Below, piece after piece: positions 1 to 5,810 of a DNA stretch of 14,697 nucleotides. The position numbers and the translations under genes were made by a program. Each line of letters starts with the position of its first letter. Position 1 is the first letter of the stretch. This DNA is from an uncultured Oscillospiraceae bacterium (GTDB taxonomy: Bacteria; Bacillota; Clostridia; Oscillospirales; Oscillospiraceae), in the NCBI GenBank assembly GCA_934591705.1, contig CAKTPM010000031.1, positions 1 through 14,697 of the forward strand. The letters run 5' to 3'. Below the pieces are notes generated by a model. The model was not told the origin of the DNA, ran no database searches, and saw only the letters and a list, made by a program, of their open reading frames with translations.

Positions 1-96
1 CGAGAGCAAACGCAGGAGCAGAGAACAGAAAAGGATAGCATGTATGAACTGTCCGCAAAAAATGACCGACTGATGAAAGGCGGGAGCATCGGTTAA
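1..96 (+). CDS. 3' end of an unidentified gene (partial)
   Basis: Frame 1 is open from the first base to a TAA at 94-96 and gives a polar, Gln/Glu-rich tail of 31 residues ending NDRLMKGGSIG. I do not recognise the family. The last eight residues and the stop are encoded by the start of the duplicated block, and the stop codon sits in the loop of the hairpin at 79-108, as expected for a true gene end next to a terminator. The charged composition resembles C-termini of mobile-element proteins, but that is only an impression. It could be a chance open frame, since just 32 codons are visible. Confidence 0.4.
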   Translation, partial: REQTQEQRTEKDSMYELSAKNDRLMKGGSIG

Positions 97-229
97 GATG
101 TTCCTGCCTTTTGTTATAACTTATTGTCTTGTTTGTCCTGCTGCTTTACCTTCCACGCGGCGTATTCCCGCTGCCCGTCCTTGCTTTTTTGCTCTGTATT
201 TGGTATTGTATTTTTGTAAGTTAAATCGG
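71..229. repeat. Direct repeat copy A (about 160 bp)
   Basis: This block recurs at 1726-1888. Aligning 71-220 with 1726-1875 without gaps gives 143 of 150 identical bases. The following few bases match again after a 4-nt insertion in copy B (both have TAAATCGG). The block contains a stem-loop and the tail of a minus-strand reading frame. Copy A lies just upstream of punA. I see no transposase or terminal inverted repeats, so the block is a duplication and not a recognisable insertion sequence. Confidence 0.9.
79..108. terminator. Hairpin terminator in repeat copy A
   Basis: GGCGGGAGCATC (79-90) pairs with GATGTTCCTGCC (97-108) through G-U wobbles, around the loop GGTTAA, which holds the TAA stop of the upstream frame. 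A short TTTT follows at 109-112. Two of the seven differences between the repeat copies fall in or next to this hairpin, and the one in the stem changes a G-C pair to G-U, so pairing is kept. It probably ends transcription of the gene entering from the left. Confidence 0.6.
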
Positions 230-251
230 GAGTTGTGGAACAGACAAGCAT
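114..251 (-). pseudogene. Minus-strand C-terminal coding remnant in copy A
   Basis: Read on the minus strand, copy A encodes a hydrophilic C-terminus, REYAAWKVKQQDKQDNKL then TAA (114-116). The frame is open back to an ATG at 249-251, giving 45 codons, but without a convincing ribosome binding site. The same frame is preserved in copy B. The composition (Lys/Gln/Asp-rich, with no runs of rare codons) looks like the tail of a genuine protein whose body is missing. I do not recognise the protein. It may equally be a non-coding frame. Confidence 0.3.
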
Positions 252-280
252 TCTATAACAGAAGGAAAGGAGAATACACT

Positions 281-1102
281 ATGGGACATCTTTATGAAAA
301 GGCACTGGAAAGCGCAGAGTACATCAAGGCACACACCACCAAACGCCCAAAGGTGGCGGTGGTGCTGGGGTCTGGTCTGGGAAATTTAACTGCCGACTTT
401 ACCGACACGGAGGAACTGCTCTACAAGGACATTCCTAACTTCCCGGTGTCCACAGTAGCCGGTCACAAAGGTGCTCTGCTGGTGGGCAGATTGGGCGAAA
501 AAGAAGTCTACGCCTTGGAAGGCCGTTTCCACTTCTATGAGGGCTACACCATGAAGGAAGTCTGCTATCCCTTCTATGTCCTCAAGCTGCTGGGAGTGGA
601 ACAAGTAGTCCTGACCAACGCCTGTGGCGGTATCAATCGGGATTTTGCTCCGGGCACCTTAATGCTCATCACCGACTTCATCAACATGATGGGCACAAAT
701 CCCCTTATCGGTCCCAACGATGAACGCTTCGGCCCCCGCTTCCCGGACATGACCGAGCCCTACAGTCTGGAACTGCGTGAGCTTGCAAAGCAGACCGCTG
801 AGGAACTGGGGGTTTCCTACAAGGAGGGCATCTATATGGGATTTATGGGTCCCTGCTATGAGACCGCAGCTGAGATTCGCGCATTTGCAGGCATGGGCGC
901 AGATGCCGTGGGTATGAGTACTATACCGGAGACGATGGTCTGCAATTATATGGGCATGAAAGTACTTGCTGTAAGCTGTATCACTAATATGGCAACCGGA
1001 ATCCAGACCGTGAAACACAGCCATGCCCGTGTGCTGGAAATTGCAAATCAGGCTGGCGATACCATGTGCCGCTGGCTCGGTGCTGTCATACAGAGGATGT
1101 AA
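281..1102 (+). CDS. punA: Purine nucleoside phosphorylase (inosine/guanosine type)
   Basis: The product reversibly phosphorolyses purine ribo- and deoxyribonucleosides to free base and (deoxy)ribose-1-phosphate, for cytoplasmic purine salvage. The 273-residue protein has the usual length of the trimeric PNP family. It carries the phosphate-binding VLGSGLG (28-34), then VAGHKG, EGRFHFYEGY, LTNACGG, the base-binding region GPCYETAAEIRAF, GADAVGMSTIPE and a C-terminal ITNMATGIQ. I chose ATG 281 because AAAGGAG at 266-272 lies 8 nt upstream and the homologous region starts there. The frame is open back to 98, but that part runs through the repeat block. The gene is less GC-rich than the genes right of 2200 and sits between two copies of a direct repeat, so it may have been acquired. 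A weak terminator follows. Confidence 0.95.
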   Translation: MGHLYEKALESAEYIKAHTTKRPKVAVVLGSGLGNLTADFTDTEELLYKDIPNFPVSTVAGHKGALLVGRLGEKEVYALEGRFHFYEGYTMKEVCYPFYVLKLLGVEQVVLTNACGGINRDFAPGTLMLITDFINMMGTNPLIGPNDERFGPRFPDMTEPYSLELRELAKQTAEELGVSYKEGIYMGFMGPCYETAAEIRAFAGMGADAVGMSTIPETMVCNYMGMKVLAVSCITNMATGIQTVKHSHARVLEIANQAGDTMCRWLGAVIQRM

Positions 1103-1122
1103 AAGCACCAGAATAAATGCCG

Positions 1123-1155
1123 AGTTCCTGCGCACATTGAATGCTCGCAGGGACT
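1123..1155 (+). terminator. Possible terminator after punA
   Basis: AGTTCCTGCG (1123-1132) pairs with CGCAGGGACT (1146-1155), with one G-U pair and a partly pairing interior (CATT/AATG). It is followed by TGGTTTTG. The U-tract is short, so termination may be partial. Confidence 0.5.
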
Positions 1156-1177
1156 GGTTTTGTGTATAGGCACTTTC

Positions 1178-1205
1178 TTGTGAAAGAGAAAGGGCGATAT
1201 ATACT
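1178..1205 (+). promoter_or_regulatory. Candidate sigma-A promoter for the lipoprotein gene
   Basis: TTGTGA (1178-1183), a 16-bp spacer and TATACT (1200-1205) lie between the punA hairpin and the lipoprotein start. The -10 matches 5/6 and the -35 matches 4/6. The placement is plausible, but it is assigned by eye only. Confidence 0.4.
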
Positions 1206-1212
1206 GAATAAG

Positions 1213-1228
1213 ACAACTCGGGAGTTGT
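1213..1228. promoter_or_regulatory. Perfect dyad ACAACT-CGGG-AGTTGT
   Basis: A 6-bp perfect inverted repeat around CGGG lies just downstream of the candidate promoter and directly abuts the Shine-Dalgarno (1229-1235). It could be an operator or an RNA hairpin that modulates ribosome access. Its right half, TCGGGAGTTGT, also occurs at 226-236 in the leader of punA, at the end of repeat copy A. Confidence 0.35.
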
Positions 1229-1244
1229 AAAGGAGTGTGATGAT

Positions 1245-1706
1245 ATGAAAAAAATAATAGGAATAATAGTCTTGCTGCTTTTGATGATGGGGGTGGTCGG
1301 CTGCAACGGAGAAACAGTCAATATCGACTTTCCTTTTGAAGTTGGAGATGTTGAAAATATCGAAATGTACCGCTATACGGGGGTACCTGTATCAGCGGAA
1401 AAGAAAGTAGTCGCTGCAGAAACTGACATAACAGACTTGTATGATAAGTTTGAGGACTTGTCATTGATTGAAAAACAGGTTGATGAGACCACAGGAGGAA
1501 ATGTGACCAGTTTTCGATTTAACCTTTCAGATGGGACAAGCTACGAACTGATTTATGTCTGTAATGGGGTCAAGAACGGAAAGCTGAAATCTTCCACGGG
1601 CAATTTTGAATACTTTACAAGAGCAGATATTGGCTCATATTGGTCCGATATCGACCTTGAAGCAGTTCCGGTCGATGAAAGCGAATTGCCAAAGCAGCTC
1701 GACTAA
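1245..1706 (+). CDS. Small secreted lipoprotein, function unknown
   Basis: The 153-residue product starts with a lipoprotein signal: MKK, a hydrophobic stretch (4-16) and the lipobox VVGC with Cys20 as the acylation site. The mature protein is acidic, beta-rich in appearance (SFRFNLSDGTSYELIYV) and has no further cysteine motif except one near VCNG. It would be anchored on the outer face of the cytoplasmic membrane. The start is fixed by AAAGGAG (1229-1235), 9 nt upstream of the ATG. I do not recognise a family. Base composition is AT-rich compared with the core genes to the right, and the gene lies with punA between the two repeat copies, which suggests cargo or an accessory gene. Confidence 0.8.
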   Translation: MKKIIGIIVLLLLMMGVVGCNGETVNIDFPFEVGDVENIEMYRYTGVPVSAEKKVVAAETDITDLYDKFEDLSLIEKQVDETTGGNVTSFRFNLSDGTSYELIYVCNGVKNGKLKSSTGNFEYFTRADIGSYWSDIDLEAVPVDESELPKQLD

Positions 1707-1733
1707 TTCCGGTTTGTCGAGCCAATGATGAAA

Positions 1734-1763
1734 GGCGGGAGCATCGGTTAAGATGTTCCCGCC
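1734..1763. terminator. Hairpin terminator in repeat copy B
   Basis: GGCGGGAGCATC (1734-1745) pairs with GATGTTCCCGCC (1752-1763) with a single G-U, around loop GGTTAA. TTCTGTT follows on the plus strand and TTTC on the minus strand. Lying 27 nt after the lipoprotein stop, it can serve as that gene's terminator. Confidence 0.6.
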
Positions 1764-1768
1764 TTCTG

Positions 1769-1888
1769 TTATAACTTATTGTCTTGTTTGTCCTGCTGCT
1801 TAACCTTCCGCGCGGCGTATTCCCGCTGCCCGTCCTTGCTTTTTTGCTCTGCCTTTGGTATTGTATTTTTATAAGTAAAGATAAATCG
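1769..1888 (-). pseudogene. Minus-strand C-terminal coding remnant in copy B
   Basis: The minus frame of copy A is preserved here: REYAARKVKQQDKQDNKL then TAA at 1769-1771. Relative to copy A there are three amino-acid changes in the shared part and one silent change, with no stop. The upstream part diverges after the 4-nt insertion. I see no start codon with a ribosome binding site, so this is treated as a remnant of an unknown gene. Confidence 0.3.
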
Positions 1889-1911
1889 GCGCTTTATAGG
1901 AGGCGGGAAAT

Positions 1912-2115
1912 ATGAAAAAGCCGAAACGAGTCACTTTAGTGCTTTATGGGCTATGTGCGGTCGTTTGGTCGCTTAGGGTAATAATTGGTGTTGTGCATAA
2001 AGAATATGATTATTCCTTTGGCTCCTTTATGTTGAATGCTCTTACCGCTTTGATATGGATTGCGGCCTTTGTTAAGTGGATGTGCAAGCATCGCTCCCAA
2101 AAAGATGAATCGTGA
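1912..2115 (+). CDS. Small two-helix membrane protein, function unknown
   Basis: This 67-residue protein has a basic N-terminus (MKKPKR), two hydrophobic segments (about 8-27 and 39-55) and a basic, charged C-terminus (KWMCKHRSQKDES). It is predicted to sit in the cytoplasmic membrane with both ends inside. The start is well supported by AGGAGG at 1898-1903, 8 nt before the ATG. I recognise no family. It follows repeat copy B and is AT-rich like its left neighbours. A strong bidirectional terminator follows at 2190-2219. Confidence 0.75.
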   Translation: MKKPKRVTLVLYGLCAVVWSLRVIIGVVHKEYDYSFGSFMLNALTALIWIAAFVKWMCKHRSQKDES

Positions 2116-2189
2116 CAAAATTAGGATACAGGAAACGGCTCCTGTGAAATATCGCGTAAGATACAGCGTGGGAGCTTCCACGCGATCAT

Positions 2190-2219
2190 AAAGCCCTCCG
2201 GCTTATGCCGGAGGGCTTT
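2190..2219. terminator. Bidirectional intrinsic terminator
   Basis: AAAGCCCTCCGGC (2190-2202), loop TTAT, then GCCGGAGGGCTTT (2207-2219): a perfect 13-bp stem with A and T ends that works in both directions. It separates the plus-strand membrane-protein gene from the minus-strand exporter gene, whose stop is 11 nt away. Upstream, 2166-2183 holds a second small inverted repeat, GCGTGG/CCACGC. Confidence 0.9.
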
Positions 2220-2229
2220 GCGGTATCCT

Positions 2230-3459
2230 TCAGGTGTGGCCGTTTTTGTCGCTCCGGCGGCTGATGAGCCGAAACACGGTGGACACCAGCAGAATGCCCA
2301 CCGCCAGGGAGCCGGCGATGCCCATGGTCTGCAGGCCCTTGGCCACGGACTCCATCATCTTGCCCTCCAGCCCCAGGCCCATGGTGTAGTACACGCCCGC
2401 ACCGGGCAGCATGGGGATGATGGCGATGACCAGATAGGGCATGGCAGGGCACTTGCGCACCCGGGCCATGATCTCGGCATAGAGGGCCGCAAACACCGCC
2501 GCGAAGAGATTGGCGGCGTAGACATCAAAGCCCAGGGCGCTGCACAGAAGATATACCATCCACGCCGCCGCCCCGCCGATGATGCACAAAACGAGCCCCC
2601 GGCCGTGGACATTGAAGAGGATGCAGAAGCCCAGGCATCCCACGAACACCGCGATGGCCTGGGCCCAGGCGGGCCAGCTCACCGTCGCCGAGGCGGTCTG
2701 CCCGTAGAGCCAAGCCGTCAGCCGCCAGGCGGCCGCCGTGCCCAGGGCGATGGCGAAGGAGATGAGGATCACCTGCACGATGCGGAAGATGCCGGAGTTG
2801 GTGTCGCCGTAGATGATATCCCGCATGGAGTTGGTGATGAGCAGCCCTGGCACCAGCAGCATCAGGGCACCGATGATGGCGGCGTCCGGCCGGGTCAGCC
2901 ACCCCAGTCCCGCCGCCGCGTAGGCCGGCAGGGCCATCAGGCAGGAGGCCAGGATGGTGCTGAAGAAGGGGTTTGCCTCCCGCTTGTCCATAAAGCGGGT
3001 CACGATGCCGGAGATGAGGCCGATGAGCCCCGCCCACAGGCAGTCCGCCAGGCCGCCGCCGAACACCAGGCAAAACCCCAGCCCCACCAGCACCGTCCCC
3101 AGATAGTTGAGCCCTGCCGGGTAGGTCCGGCAGGTGGTCAGGGTCTCCTCCAGCCAGGCCATGGCCTCATCCACCTGGGGCTTTTCCGCGCAGATGCGGC
3201 GGCTGAGGGCATTGAGCTTCTCCATCTTCTCCAAGTCGTTGCCGTGGAAGCCGATGCGCCGCATGATCATCAGCGGCTTGCCGTTGGCCGCCTCCAAGCT
3301 CACGGACACGCTGTTGGGGATGGCGAACACCTCGCACTCCACGCCGTAGGCCCGCAGGATGCGGTGGATGCTCTCCTCCACCCGAAAGGTCTCCGCCCCG
3401 GACATGGCCAGATGGTAGCCCATGGTGGCCGCCAGGTCGGTGAGCAAATAGTAATCCAT
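2230..3459 (-). CDS. Threonine/serine exporter family protein (ThrE type)
   Basis: This is a 409-residue membrane protein of the ThrE class, combining a DUF1212-like N-terminal part and a ThrE_2-like C-terminal part in one chain, as in Corynebacterium ThrE. Family members export threonine and serine by proton-coupled transport; the substrate here is not proven. The family motif SGAETFRVEESIHRIL lies at residues 20-35 and PNSVSVSLE at 48-56, followed by about ten hydrophobic helices from residue 120 on. I chose ATG 3459 because AGGAG lies 6 nt upstream on the minus strand and homology begins with MDYYLL. The longer frame (to 3573) would run through the promoter at 3533-3561. It is monocistronic, with its own promoter and terminator. 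Confidence 0.9.
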   Translation of the reverse strand: MDYYLLTDLAATMGYHLAMSGAETFRVEESIHRILRAYGVECEVFAIPNSVSVSLEAANGKPLMIMRRIGFHGNDLEKMEKLNALSRRICAEKPQVDEAMAWLEETLTTCRTYPAGLNYLGTVLVGLGFCLVFGGGLADCLWAGLIGLISGIVTRFMDKREANPFFSTILASCLMALPAYAAAGLGWLTRPDAAIIGALMLLVPGLLITNSMRDIIYGDTNSGIFRIVQVILISFAIALGTAAAWRLTAWLYGQTASATVSWPAWAQAIAVFVGCLGFCILFNVHGRGLVLCIIGGAAAWMVYLLCSALGFDVYAANLFAAVFAALYAEIMARVRKCPAMPYLVIAIIPMLPGAGVYYTMGLGLEGKMMESVAKGLQTMGIAGSLAVGILLVSTVFRLISRRSDKNGHT

Positions 3460-3479
3460 ACCCATCTCCTGTAAATCTC

Positions 3480-3502
3480 GGCTGCAAGGCGCTCCTGCAG
3501 CC
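3480..3502 (-). promoter_or_regulatory. Leader hairpin of the exporter mRNA
   Basis: On the minus strand GGCTGCAGG pairs with CCTTGCAGCC (one bulge) around AGCG in the 5' leader, about 10 nt upstream of the true Shine-Dalgarno. The 5' arm and loop contain GGAG, a decoy-like Shine-Dalgarno. There is no U-tract, so it is not a terminator. Any regulatory role is speculative. Confidence 0.3.
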
Positions 3503-3532
3503 CTTTTTCGCAATATTTTTACCACGACCGAC

Positions 3533-3561
3533 AGTATAGGCACAGCCGGGGAAAATGTCAA
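3533..3561 (-). promoter_or_regulatory. Sigma-A promoter of the exporter gene
   Basis: On the minus strand TTGACA (3561-3556), a 17-bp spacer and TATACT (3538-3533): the -35 is perfect and the -10 matches 5/6. It lies 74 bp upstream of the chosen start, which leaves a leader of about 65-70 nt. Confidence 0.8.
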
Positions 3562-3575
3562 CCGGGTTTTCATGA

Positions 3576-3605
3576 AAAAATGACCGCCCGCCGGCGGTCA
3601 TTTTT
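3576..3605. terminator. Terminator of spoIIP
   Basis: AAAAATGACCGCC and GGCGGTCATTTTT pair around CGCC. The spoIIP stop codon (3598-3600) lies inside the stem. On the minus strand the stem is followed by a U-tract (complement of the A-run ending at 3575), so it terminates spoIIP just upstream of the exporter promoter. Confidence 0.85.
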
Positions 3606-4701
3606 CCTCCGCTATCGCCTGGGCCAGGCCCCGGGCAAAGAGCCGTCCGGCGGTGATGGCCTCCTCCAGAGAGTTGCCCGCCGTGCCCACCTCCACCAGC
3701 AGGGAGCCGGTGGTCAGGTGCTGGTTATAGTTGGAGCTGCGCAGGGTGATGGGCCGCATGGCGGTGGGGGAGAGGGCGCTGATCTGCGCGGCGGCGGCAA
3801 TGGCCAGCTTCAGATTCTCCTGCCAGTGGTCGTTGTTTGACCCCATGATAAAGCTGATCTGGGCGCAGTGGGGATCCTCCTTGGTGATGAGCTTATACTG
3901 GTTGCCCTTGGCGTCCTCCACGGCGTCCCGGTGGATGTCCAGCACATAGGTGAGGGAGGGGTATTTCTCCAGATACCCGGCGATGCCCTCGGCACTGCGC
4001 TGGTAGGCCCCGTCATAGAGGGGGTCGTCGTAGAGGGTGCGGTCGTGGACCACGCTCAGACCGTAGGCAGAGAGCACCGCGGCGATCTCGTCTCCCACCC
4101 GGACCACGCTCTGGGAGGTGTCCGAGGTGCGGTATTTCCCGGTGGACACATAGCTCTGCCCCGGCGGCGGGGAGTAGGCCTCGCTGCCGTGGGTGTGGAT
4201 GATGAGGACCTGGGGCGCCGCCTCCTGCCGCTTGGCGGCGAAGCCGCCCTGCTCCAGGGCGGCGGCGTCCAGGGTCTTGCCGGAGCTGTTTTTGATGTAC
4301 ACCCCCCTTACCACCGTGTACCCGGCAGGGTGGGCGGGGATGACGGTCTGGGCGGGCACGCCGTTGTCGGCATAGACAAGTTCTTCACCGATGGCGCCGG
4401 GGCCGATGTCCCCGGGCACGGCGTCGGGAGGCACCGCCGGGGCCTCAGAGTCGGCGGAGGGCGTTTTTTCCCCGGCGGCGGCCCCGGCCAGGGACAGCAG
4501 CACCGGCGCCTGCCGCAGCACCAGGCGCCCCGGGAGGGAGGTGCCCTCCGGGCAGCCGTCCAGCCCCAGCTCCCGGCCCACCAGCGCCTGCCGCAGCAGG
4601 GCGCCCGGGGCTGCGGCGTCCACATCCCCGGCCAGCCCCAGGGCACTCCAGAGGGTCACCGCCGCCAAAAGCGCCGCCAGGGCGCGTACCTTCCCGTTCA
4701 T
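3598..4701 (-). CDS. spoIIP: Stage II sporulation protein P
   Basis: SpoIIP is the membrane-anchored amidase/endopeptidase of the SpoIIDMP complex that trims septal peptidoglycan during forespore engulfment; it acts in the mother-cell membrane. The 367-residue product has an N-terminal membrane anchor (about 5-25), a Pro/Ala-rich linker (about 75-105) and the catalytic domain with HTHGSEAY (169-176), DIHRD (255-259), NDHWQENLKLA and VEVGTAGNSLEEA (336-348). These His and Glu residues fit the metal site. I chose ATG 4701 because GAGGTG lies 7 nt upstream. The longer frame (4743) has no ribosome site and would add PPPGIDLSEVKR before the anchor. In Bacillus spoIIP follows gpr; here it stands alone and is divergent from a kinase gene. 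Confidence 0.93.
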   Translation of the reverse strand: MNGKVRALAALLAAVTLWSALGLAGDVDAAAPGALLRQALVGRELGLDGCPEGTSLPGRLVLRQAPVLLSLAGAAAGEKTPSADSEAPAVPPDAVPGDIGPGAIGEELVYADNGVPAQTVIPAHPAGYTVVRGVYIKNSSGKTLDAAALEQGGFAAKRQEAAPQVLIIHTHGSEAYSPPPGQSYVSTGKYRTSDTSQSVVRVGDEIAAVLSAYGLSVVHDRTLYDDPLYDGAYQRSAEGIAGYLEKYPSLTYVLDIHRDAVEDAKGNQYKLITKEDPHCAQISFIMGSNNDHWQENLKLAIAAAAQISALSPTAMRPITLRSSNYNQHLTTGSLLVEVGTAGNSLEEAITAGRLFARGLAQAIAEEK

Positions 4702-4718
4702 CCGCTTCACCTCGGACA

Positions 4719-4747
4719 AGTCTATGCCCGGCGGCGGGGACATATGA
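4719..4747 (-). promoter_or_regulatory. Possible sigma-E promoter of spoIIP
   Basis: On the minus strand TCATATG (4747-4741), a 14-bp spacer and CATAGACT (4726-4719) resemble the sigma-E consensus (kmATAtw, 13-14 bp, CATAcaaT; -10 match 6/8). SpoIIP is a mother-cell protein under sigma-E in Bacillus. The leader would be very short (about 10 nt), with the Shine-Dalgarno near the 5' end, which weakens the call. Confidence 0.35.
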
Positions 4748-4753
4748 GTTTTC

Positions 4754-4782
4754 TTGCAAAAAGGCGGATCATGTGCTATACT
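4754..4782 (+). promoter_or_regulatory. Sigma-A promoter of the kinase operon
   Basis: TTGCAA (4754-4759), a 17-bp spacer and TATACT (4777-4782) lie upstream of the GTG at 4842. Matches are 4/6 and 5/6. It faces away from spoIIP and likely drives the plus-strand run that begins with the kinase. Confidence 0.65.
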
Positions 4783-4841
4783 ATCGCATATTACTTACCG
4801 TATAAGCGGGAAACCCTCAAAGGGGAAAGGAGCGCGAAGCC

Positions 4842-5768
4842 GTGCGAGTTATCGACCTGGAGAACATCAACTCCGCCATGCGCAATGAAACGCAATTCGT
4901 CCTGCGCTGTGAGGAGGTATTTCACGACAAGATCAGCGCCGCTGTGAGCACCATCCTGGCCTCCCGGGCCCAGAAGCCCGTGGTGGCGCTGACAGGGCCC
5001 TCCGGCAGCGGCAAGACCACCACCGCCATGCGCCTGCGGGACTATCTGGAAAACTTGGGCATCAAGGTCTGCCTCCTGAGCATGGACAACTTTTTCCTGG
5101 CCCTGGACCAGCGGCCCCCGGAGGCAACGGATTGGGAATCCCCCTACTGCGTGAATGTGAAGCTGCTGCTGGAGTGCATCCACCGCCTGATGGACGGCCA
5201 GGAGACGGACATCCCCTGGTATGATTTCAAAAACGGCGTCACCGGCGGCTATCATAAGATGCAGGGGGACAAGGACGCCATCGTCATCGCCGAGGGCATC
5301 CACATGCTCAACCCCCTGATCTTCGATGAGCTGCGCTCCATGGCCAACGGCGTGTATGTGGCGCCCCGTACCCGCATCATCACCAATGACGACAAGATCG
5401 TCCGCCCCGAGCAGCTGCGGGTGGCCCGGCGGATGATCCGGGACTATAATACCCGCGGCCACTCCCTGCGGGACACCGTGGAGCGGGCCCAGAGCGTGGA
5501 CGCCGGGGAGGTCAGCTACATCATGCCCTTCAAGCCCAACGCCGCCATCCATATCGACACCTTCCACGACTATGAGCCCTGCATCCTGGCCAAGTACCTC
5601 AACGAGATACCCCGGTTCCGGGCGGAGCTGACGGCGGAATTCATGGCGGATCACGGCCTGAGCGACCTCATGAAGATCGTGGACAGCGTGCCGCCGCTGC
5701 ACACCGACTATGTGCCCCGGAACTCCATCGTCCGGGAGTTCGTGGGCGGCAGCTGCTACGAATACTGA
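4842..5768 (+). CDS. Uridine kinase / phosphoribulokinase-family P-loop kinase
   Basis: This 308-residue cytoplasmic protein belongs to the uridine kinase-like P-loop superfamily. Walker A GPSGSGKTT lies at 52-60, followed by the LLSMDNFFL strand that supplies the acceptor-side Asp, PWYDFKNG in the substrate region, and IVIAEGIHMLNP as the second core strand. Members phosphorylate uridine/cytidine or related sugars with ATP. The 40-residue N-terminal extension and the long C-terminal part differ from a compact Udk (about 210 aa), so I give no gene symbol and leave the substrate open. The start is GTG 4842, with AAAGGAG at 4826-4832 and a 9-nt gap. It is first in a run with the FTR-like, MBL and perhaps YitT genes. 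Salvage of uracil (upp) and purines (punA) nearby makes a nucleoside substrate plausible. Confidence 0.85.
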   Translation: MRVIDLENINSAMRNETQFVLRCEEVFHDKISAAVSTILASRAQKPVVALTGPSGSGKTTTAMRLRDYLENLGIKVCLLSMDNFFLALDQRPPEATDWESPYCVNVKLLLECIHRLMDGQETDIPWYDFKNGVTGGYHKMQGDKDAIVIAEGIHMLNPLIFDELRSMANGVYVAPRTRIITNDDKIVRPEQLRVARRMIRDYNTRGHSLRDTVERAQSVDAGEVSYIMPFKPNAAIHIDTFHDYEPCILAKYLNEIPRFRAELTAEFMADHGLSDLMKIVDSVPPLHTDYVPRNSIVREFVGGSCYEY

Positions 5769-5797
5769 TTTTACCCGTACAAATTTTACCCGTACAA
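5768..5797 (+). repeat. 15-bp perfect tandem duplication
   Basis: ATTTTACCCGTACAA occurs twice head to tail (5768-5782 and 5783-5797). It starts at the last base of the kinase stop codon and ends directly at the AGGAGGAG ribosome site of the next gene. It looks like a recent slippage duplication that lengthened the intergenic spacer by 15 bp. Confidence 0.95.
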
Positions 5798-5810
5798 AGG
5801 AGGAGATACC

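Larger units (their letters stand above)
1726..1888. repeat. Direct repeat copy B (about 160 bp)
   Basis: This is the second copy of the block at 71-229. It begins right after the lipoprotein gene and ends 23 nt before the next start codon, with a 4-nt insertion near its right end relative to copy A. The reading-frame tail MKGGSIG-stop is retained (1728-1751), although the coding body upstream is different, so this copy carries a detached gene end. Confidence 0.9.

Noticed and set aside
204..209. Possible promoter (TTGCTT, 17 bp, TATTGT) in both repeat copies
   Set aside because: The -35 matches only 3/6 and the stretch is also explained as the coding tail of a minus-strand frame. A mobile promoter for punA and the small membrane gene is possible but not supported.
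98..280. N-terminal extension of punA starting at ATG 98
   Set aside because: It runs through the terminator hairpin and the repeat block, has no ribosome site at 98, and PNP homologues begin at MGHLYEKAL, where AAAGGAG is well placed.
2218..3474. Long plus-strand open frame (418 codons) opposite the ThrE-type gene
   Set aside because: Its translation is rich in His, Gln, Gly, Arg and Pro with no fold-like pattern, typical of the antisense of a GC-rich gene. The minus strand has a clear family protein with ribosome site and promoter.
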